The position numbers and the translations under genes are program-made. From the NCBI GenBank assembly GCA_000769715.1, contig JROS01000055.1:81159-145158 (forward strand): a DNA stretch of 64,000 bases, written 5' to 3'. This document shows positions 59,537 to 64,000 of this stretch, one piece after another. Below the pieces are notes generated by a model, which searched no databases, was not told where the DNA came from, and saw only the letters and a program-made list of their open reading frames with translations. This DNA comes from Desulfobulbus sp. Tol-SR (lineage in GTDB: Bacteria; Desulfobacterota; Desulfobulbia; Desulfobulbales; Desulfocapsaceae). Position 1 is the stretch's first letter. Every line of letters begins with the position of its first letter.

Positions 59537-59808
59537 TCCGGCAGGATGATTGCCTGGCGGTTAGAGGCATCTGGTCGCCGGTATCGATTTCTGCCATTGC
59601 CCCTCATGGCGGTTGTTTGTCGGGTCCGCAGAATTTCAGCCTCAGCGGCAGGCAGGAAATCTGATGGCGTCTGTATGCCGCTGAGGTGTATGGTGAGAGC
59701 AAACAGAGCGGAGATTGCCATGTTGCGGCAACTACGGCACATGTCACTGAACCCGGACCGGCCCGCCGGTTGGATGCTGGGAGTGAAGATTATGGGAGAT
59801 TGCAGCTG

Positions 59809-60669
59809 ATGAAACTTGAAATACTTGGTTCCGGCGGGGCGATTACCACCCCCAAGCCGTTCTGTAACTGCACTGTATGTGAACTGGCGAGAGCAGGATC
59901 AGCACAAGATGCTCGCTTAGGACCCAGTGTTTTCATTCACGGCCCGAATCTTCTGATCGATACACCTGAAGAAATCTCCATTCAGCTCAACCGCTCGTCT
60001 ATAGAGCAGATTGATGGATGTGTCTATTCTCACTGGCATCCAGACCATACCGCAGGAAAACGCGTATTCGAGATGAACAAAGACTGGATTGGTCTCCCCC
60101 CTGAAAATAGAAAGACACAGATTTTCTTGACAGAAAAAGTTGAATCTACCTTTCAGCAATTTCTTGGGCTCAAAGGTTATTTCGACTTCCTGGCAAGCGA
60201 TGGACTGGTCGATATCTCCATTGTCAAGAATTCGGAACCATTCCTGCTCAACGGGTATCGAATCACCCCCGTGCAAATGAAACTCGATTTCTCATTCGGC
60301 TTCACAATTGAGGGCGGGAACAAAAAAATTCTCGTCGTAATGGATGAGTTGAAAGCGTGGGTGCCGAATGAAGTGATTGGAAATACGGAATTTGATCTTG
60401 TCTATCTGCCATTGGGTATCGTTGAGGTTAATCCGATCAACGGGAAGAGAAACGTGGATCCGAAGCACCCGATCCTGCAATATGAACTGACCCTCAACGA
60501 GACAATTGATACGATTAAAATGTTAAAAGGGAAAAAGTTCATATTGTCGCATATCGAGGAACTGGATGGAGTCTCCTGCAGCATGGGACAACAACTCGGG
60601 AGGTATTGTTCCGAACAGACGGGAAAGAAGGTCGAACTGGGGTATGATACCTTGATCTGCGACATCTGA
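59809..60669 (+). CDS. PhnP-like metallo-beta-lactamase-fold hydrolase
   Basis: 286 residues. Zinc site: HxHxDH in VYSHWHPDHTAGK, a later Asp in LVVMDELKAW and a His in ILSHIEELDG. N-terminal CNCTVCELA is a Cys cluster of the PhnP type that binds a structural zinc. The start at 59809 follows GGGAG. The DNA is visibly AT-richer than the neighbours, with many A/T third codon positions, which suggests recent acquisition. The substrate is unknown; PhnP itself is a cyclic phosphodiesterase of phosphonate catabolism, but no phn genes are near. Confidence 0.85.
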   Translation: MKLEILGSGGAITTPKPFCNCTVCELARAGSAQDARLGPSVFIHGPNLLIDTPEEISIQLNRSSIEQIDGCVYSHWHPDHTAGKRVFEMNKDWIGLPPENRKTQIFLTEKVESTFQQFLGLKGYFDFLASDGLVDISIVKNSEPFLLNGYRITPVQMKLDFSFGFTIEGGNKKILVVMDELKAWVPNEVIGNTEFDLVYLPLGIVEVNPINGKRNVDPKHPILQYELTLNETIDTIKMLKGKKFILSHIEELDGVSCSMGQQLGRYCSEQTGKKVELGYDTLICDI

Positions 60670-60894
60670 CCTTGCGCTCGACATCGACAATTTGCTTCGA
60701 AAATTACGGATCAGCATAGTTTGAAGATATCGGCGGTCAGGGAAAGCGGTTGACAGGAAAAGGCGGCAGGGATATCCTGTGCGATTCCGCGCGCTCCGGA
60801 TAAAGCGGCGCAAAGGTTCGGGAAGGGGTACACGCTGGCACATTGATCGGCGCGGGCCGCTTCTTTGGCATTTGTCTTTCGCCATTCTCCAGAC

Positions 60895-61596
60895 ATGAAC
60901 GAATATCCACCATCAACCTCCGCCGCCGTCTTCAAGGGCGTGCGGCGGGCCCTGCCGATCGTCCTGGGCTATGTCCCGATCGGCTTCGCCTACGGCGTGC
61001 TGGCCGGCAAGAGCGGCATCTCGGCCACCAACACCGTGCTCATGTCGCTGATCGTCTTCGCCGGTTCGGCCCAGTTCATCGCCGTCGGCCTGTTCGCCAG
61101 CGGCACCGGCCCGGCGGTGGTGATCCTGACGACCTTCGTCGTCAATCTCCGCCACCTGCTGATGGCCGCCTCCCTCGCCCCCTACCTGGCGAAATGGTCG
61201 CGGCGGCGCCAGGCCTTGTTCGCCTACGAACTGACCGACGAGACCTTCGCCCTCCATTCGACCACCACCAGGGATCTGAGCACCTGTCCGCTCGAGGCCC
61301 TGAGCCTCAATGTCACCGCCCAGGCCTCGTGGGTGCTGGGGTCCGCCCTCGGCGTCGTCGCCTCGAACCTGATCGGCGACGTCAAGCCGCTCGGCCTCGA
61401 CTACGCCCTGTCGGCAATGTTCATCGGCCTCCTGGTCAGCCAGTGCACCAGCCTGGTGCGGCTGGCGACCGCGCTATTCTCGGGGCTGCTGGCGACGGCG
61501 CTGTTCCTCGCCGGCTGGCACCAGTTCCATATCATCGCCGCCACCGTGGCCGGCGCAACCTTCGGCCTGGCGGTGGAGCAATGGACCAGACGCTGA
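60895..61596 (+). CDS. azlC: branched-chain amino acid exporter subunit AzlC
   Basis: 233 residues with about 7 membrane segments. AzlC signature: LPIVLGYVPIGFAYGVLAGKSG, FAGSAQFIAVGLFASG, FVVNLRHLLMAASLAPYL and YELTDETFALH. With AzlD it exports branched-chain amino acids. The start at 60895 (MNEYPPS) is the second possible ATG and fits the family. It overlaps azlD by 16 bases. Confidence 0.93.
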   Translation: MNEYPPSTSAAVFKGVRRALPIVLGYVPIGFAYGVLAGKSGISATNTVLMSLIVFAGSAQFIAVGLFASGTGPAVVILTTFVVNLRHLLMAASLAPYLAKWSRRRQALFAYELTDETFALHSTTTRDLSTCPLEALSLNVTAQASWVLGSALGVVASNLIGDVKPLGLDYALSAMFIGLLVSQCTSLVRLATALFSGLLATALFLAGWHQFHIIAATVAGATFGLAVEQWTRR

Positions 61597-61913
61597 TCCT
61601 GCTGACCATGGTCGGGATGGGGGCGGTGACCTTCCTGCCCCGGCTGCTGCCGATCCTCTTCCTCAGCGGCCGGACCCTCAAGCCGCTGATGGTCGCCTGG
61701 CTGCGGCTGGTGCCGCCGGCGGTGCTGGCGGCGATGCTGCTGCCGGCCCTGCTGGTGCCGGAGAAGGAGGTCGATCTCGGTTTCGACAACATCTTCTTGT
61801 GGGCGGCGCTGGTGGCCTTTCCGGTGTCGTGGAAGAGTAAAAGCCTGTTCGCCACGGTGCTGGTCGGCATGGGCCTGGTGGCCCTGGCCCGCTACTGCGG
61901 CCTGGGGAATTGA
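61581..61913 (+). CDS. azlD: branched-chain amino acid exporter subunit AzlD
   Basis: 110 residues with about four membrane segments: LILLTMVGMGAVTFLPRLLP, LRLVPPAVLAAMLLPALLV, IFLWAALVAFPVSW and TVLVGMGLVALAR. AzlD proteins are short partners of AzlC. The ATG lies inside the azlC end and is preceded by GGAG, showing coupled translation. Confidence 0.92.
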   Translation: MDQTLILLTMVGMGAVTFLPRLLPILFLSGRTLKPLMVAWLRLVPPAVLAAMLLPALLVPEKEVDLGFDNIFLWAALVAFPVSWKSKSLFATVLVGMGLVALARYCGLGN

Positions 61914-61959
61914 CCACGGAAGATGGAATCGACGGCCCGATTGCAGCCGCCGGTGGCCG

Positions 61960-62562
61960 TCAGTCCTGTCGTCCAGTCGGTGTCGGTACCAGTTTCGGCG
62001 GGACCGGATCGAGTCGGGCCAACGCCGCCAGCAGTTCCGCCGGGTCGAAATAGTCGCGCAGCAGATCGCCGCTGGTCGCCAGCACCTCCCTCGCCCTGGC
62101 GGCCATTTTCGCCGCCTGGCGCTCGTAGCCGTATTCCAGCTTGATGTAGACCCCGGCCGCCCGGATCAGCGCCTGCAGCAGGAGCTTGCGCCTGCCGTCG
62201 GCCTGGAGCCAGGCGTGCTCCAGCACCTCGTGCACCTCGAAAAATAGTCGTTCGTTCCACAGCACCATACCCTGGTGAAGGGGATCGGTGATCCCCCGGC
62301 TGATTGCCGCCAGGGCCCGGCGATAACGGGCCAGACGATCGACGATGTAATCGCGGTAGCGGTCGGTGGGATGGTCGCTCAGCAGCCGGGTCGCCGCCTG
62401 CTCGAACGGCTCCGGTCCGTCGTCGGCGATCGCCTCGGCCAGGGCCGTCGACAGGGTGTTGCGGATGTCGCGGCTGGGCCGGTCCTGGAAGGGTTCGAAA
62501 CGAAGGGGCGCGGCCGGCTCGCTCCGGCCGGCCACCCGGGGATGGATTGAGTCGTCGGTCAT
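61960..62562 (-). CDS. DUF309 domain protein
   Basis: 200 residues. The C-terminal half has the DUF309 pattern [20 protein letters not shown] followed by [19 protein letters not shown], with His and Glu residues that could bind a metal. The N-terminal part is helical and less typical. The start overlaps the stop of the RND gene (ATGA, 62559-62562), so it is read from the same message. Function unknown. Confidence 0.85.
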   Translation of the reverse strand: MTDDSIHPRVAGRSEPAAPLRFEPFQDRPSRDIRNTLSTALAEAIADDGPEPFEQAATRLLSDHPTDRYRDYIVDRLARYRRALAAISRGITDPLHQGMVLWNERLFFEVHEVLEHAWLQADGRRKLLLQALIRAAGVYIKLEYGYERQAAKMAARAREVLATSGDLLRDYFDPAELLAALARLDPVPPKLVPTPTGRQD

Positions 62563-64000
62563 CGTTGTCCCTCCACCGCCGCCTGAGTCGGCGGATGACT
62601 ATGTTTCTTGAGCACATAGTACATGACCGGGACGGCCATGCGGCTGACCAGCAGCGAGGCGATCTCGCCGAACATCAGCGAGATGGCCAGGCCCTGGAAG
62701 ATCGGGTCGGCGAGGATCACCGAGGCCCCGACCACCACCGCCAGGGCGGTGAGCAGCATCGGCCGGAAGCGGATGGCCCCGGCATCGACCACCGCCTTGG
62801 CCAGCGGCTGGCCGGCCCTGGTCCGCAGTTCGATGAAATCGACGAGGATGATCGAGTTGCGGACGACGATGCCGGCCCCGGCCATGAAACCGATCATCGA
62901 GGTGGCGGTGAAGAAGGCGCCGAAGGCCCAGTGGGCCGGCAGGATGCCGATCAGCGAGAAGGGGATGGCGGCCATCACCACCAGCGGCGTGATGTAGTTC
63001 CTGAACCAGCCGACCATCAGCATGTAGATCAGGATCATCACCACGCAGAAGGCGAGCCCGAGGTCGCGGAAGACCTCGAGGGTGATATGCCACTCGCCGT
63101 CCCATTTCATCGCCGGCTGGCGGTCGGAAAAGGGCTGGTTGAGGTTGTACAGCTCCAGCTGTCCGGGGGTGCCGCCGAAATCGGCGGTGTTGAGCCGGCG
63201 CAGGCGGCTGTTGATGTCGAAGATCGCGTAGACCGGACTCTCGACCTCGCCGGCGACGTCGCCGGTGACGTAGGTGACATCCTTGAGGTTCTTGCGGTAC
63301 AGCGGCTGCTCGACCGGCTGCGAGCTGATGTTGACCAGTTCGCGCAGCGGCACCAGCGGCGCATCGGCCATCAGGTCGGGACGGAGGGAAAGGTTGAGCA
63401 GGGTCTCGGTGCGGGCCCGGTCGGCGGGCGGCAGCTCGAGGACAATGTTGATCTCCTCCTTGTCGGCCGGCTGGTGGAAGATGTCAAGGGATAGCCCGTG
63501 GACAGCGATCTCCAGCGCCCGGGTGATCTGGCCCTCGGAGATGCCGTTGAGGGCCGCCTTTTCCTTGTCGACGGTCAGCACCTGCCGGACCCGCGGTTCC
63601 TCCTGAAACCAGTCGATATCGACCACTCCCCTGGTCTCGGTGAAGATCTTCTTGACTTCGGTCGCCAGTTTGAGGCGGTCCCCCTCATCGCGGCCGTAGA
63701 TCTCGGCGACCAGGGTCTGCAGCACCGGCGGCCCGGGCGGGACCTCGGCCACCGCCACCGCCGCCCCGTATCTGGCGGCGATGGCGGCGATCGCCGGCCG
63801 CAGCCGCTTGGCGATGTCGTGGCTCTGCAGGTCGCGCTCGCCCTTGGCTTTGAGGTTGACCTGGATATCGGCCACCGCCGGACCCGAGCGCATGAAGTAG
63901 TGGCGCACCAGGCCGTTGAAGTTGTACGGCGAGGCGGTGCCGGCATAGATCTGGTAATTGACCACATCGGGGTCCTCGCTCACCGTATCGCCCATCTCCA
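62559..64000 (-). CDS. RND-family efflux transporter, C-terminal part (5' end outside window)
   Basis: About 480 residues visible; the gene starts beyond the window. The first part is the periplasmic pore/docking region ([21 protein letters not shown]); the second has six membrane segments, including [41 protein letters not shown] and [23 protein letters not shown], the last of these typical of AcrB/CzcA-type pumps. It ends with KKHSHPPTQ. The proton-relay residues of the first half are not seen. Drug or metal efflux cannot be decided. Confidence 0.9.
   Translation of the reverse strand, partial: EMGDTVSEDPDVVNYQIYAGTASPYNFNGLVRHYFMRSGPAVADIQVNLKAKGERDLQSHDIAKRLRPAIAAIAARYGAAVAVAEVPPGPPVLQTLVAEIYGRDEGDRLKLATEVKKIFTETRGVVDIDWFQEEPRVRQVLTVDKEKAALNGISEGQITRALEIAVHGLSLDIFHQPADKEEINIVLELPPADRARTETLLNLSLRPDLMADAPLVPLRELVNISSQPVEQPLYRKNLKDVTYVTGDVAGEVESPVYAIFDINSRLRRLNTADFGGTPGQLELYNLNQPFSDRQPAMKWDGEWHITLEVFRDLGLAFCVVMILIYMLMVGWFRNYITPLVVMAAIPFSLIGILPAHWAFGAFFTATSMIGFMAGAGIVVRNSIILVDFIELRTRAGQPLAKAVVDAGAIRFRPMLLTALAVVVGASVILADPIFQGLAISLMFGEIASLLVSRMAVPVMYYVLKKHSHPPTQAAVEGQR

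Overview
The window is GC-rich, about 60% or more by eye, and densely coded. It has many translationally coupled genes (ATGA, GTGA and TAATG overlaps) and the housekeeping set of a Gram-negative bacterium: argS, secA, glnS, gltX, serA, ispE, prs, rplY, pth, carD, rluD, coaE, rho, rpmE, prfA, prmC, murA. The mercury-methylation pair hgcAB, a feoA/feoB iron-uptake locus, a CarD regulator, an acetyl-CoA hydrolase/GNAT fusion and Kdo-type LPS modification together suggest Desulfobacterota (former Deltaproteobacteria), perhaps Desulfobulbales. This placement is inference from gene content. OvoA, which needs O2, and a superoxide dismutase suggest that the host meets oxygen.

Layout. 1-7 kb: end of argS, a small membrane protein, a short N-acetylglutamate-synthase-like GNAT, secA, a strong terminator, PPK2, a phosphoesterase, and an exported protein with a ferritin-like protein. 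7-14 kb: cardiolipin synthase opposite an apparent operon argJ - CYTH/CHAD protein - ParA-type ATPase - sixA - MFS transporter. 14-19 kb: a nucleoside-recognition membrane protein, avtA, a 21-repeat MORN protein and a DUF4177-like protein. 19-22 kb (minus): feoB, feoA, a Cys-rich membrane peptide and a second feoA, with a similar TTAGG-type inverted repeat before each transcription unit. 22-25 kb (minus): glnS and gltX. 25-39 kb: serA, DUF1844, ispE overlapping tRNA-Gln, prs, rplY, pth, carD, rluD, coaE, rho, rpmE, prfA, prmC, murA. 39-46.6 kb: superoxide dismutase, MoxR ATPase with VWA protein, acetyl-CoA hydrolase/GNAT, phosphoesterase, Ser/Thr kinase. 46.8-48.7 kb (minus): arsR-hgcA-hgcB. 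48.9-57 kb: surface-sugar genes galU, gmd, fcl and kdnB, an unknown 436-aa protein and ovoA. 57-64 kb: a decayed stretch, a lipoprotein hydrolase, an AT-richer metallo-beta-lactamase-fold protein, azlCD, DUF309 and the C-terminal part of an RND transporter.

The most notable point is hgcA. Its frame starts with an ATG that overlaps the arsR stop codon, but it contains one in-frame TGA (codon 36, directly after a Cys codon). HgcA-like sequence continues on the far side, with no usable start codon in the first part of it. Directly downstream of the TGA the mRNA can fold into a small hairpin with a bulged U and a GGUC-type apical loop, which are the hallmarks of the E. coli fdhF SECIS, at nearly the same spacing. 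I therefore annotate hgcA as a probable selenoprotein (Cys-Sec near the N-terminus) in an ArsR-controlled operon, with a consensus-like promoter whose -10 overlaps a perfect 7-6-7 inverted repeat.
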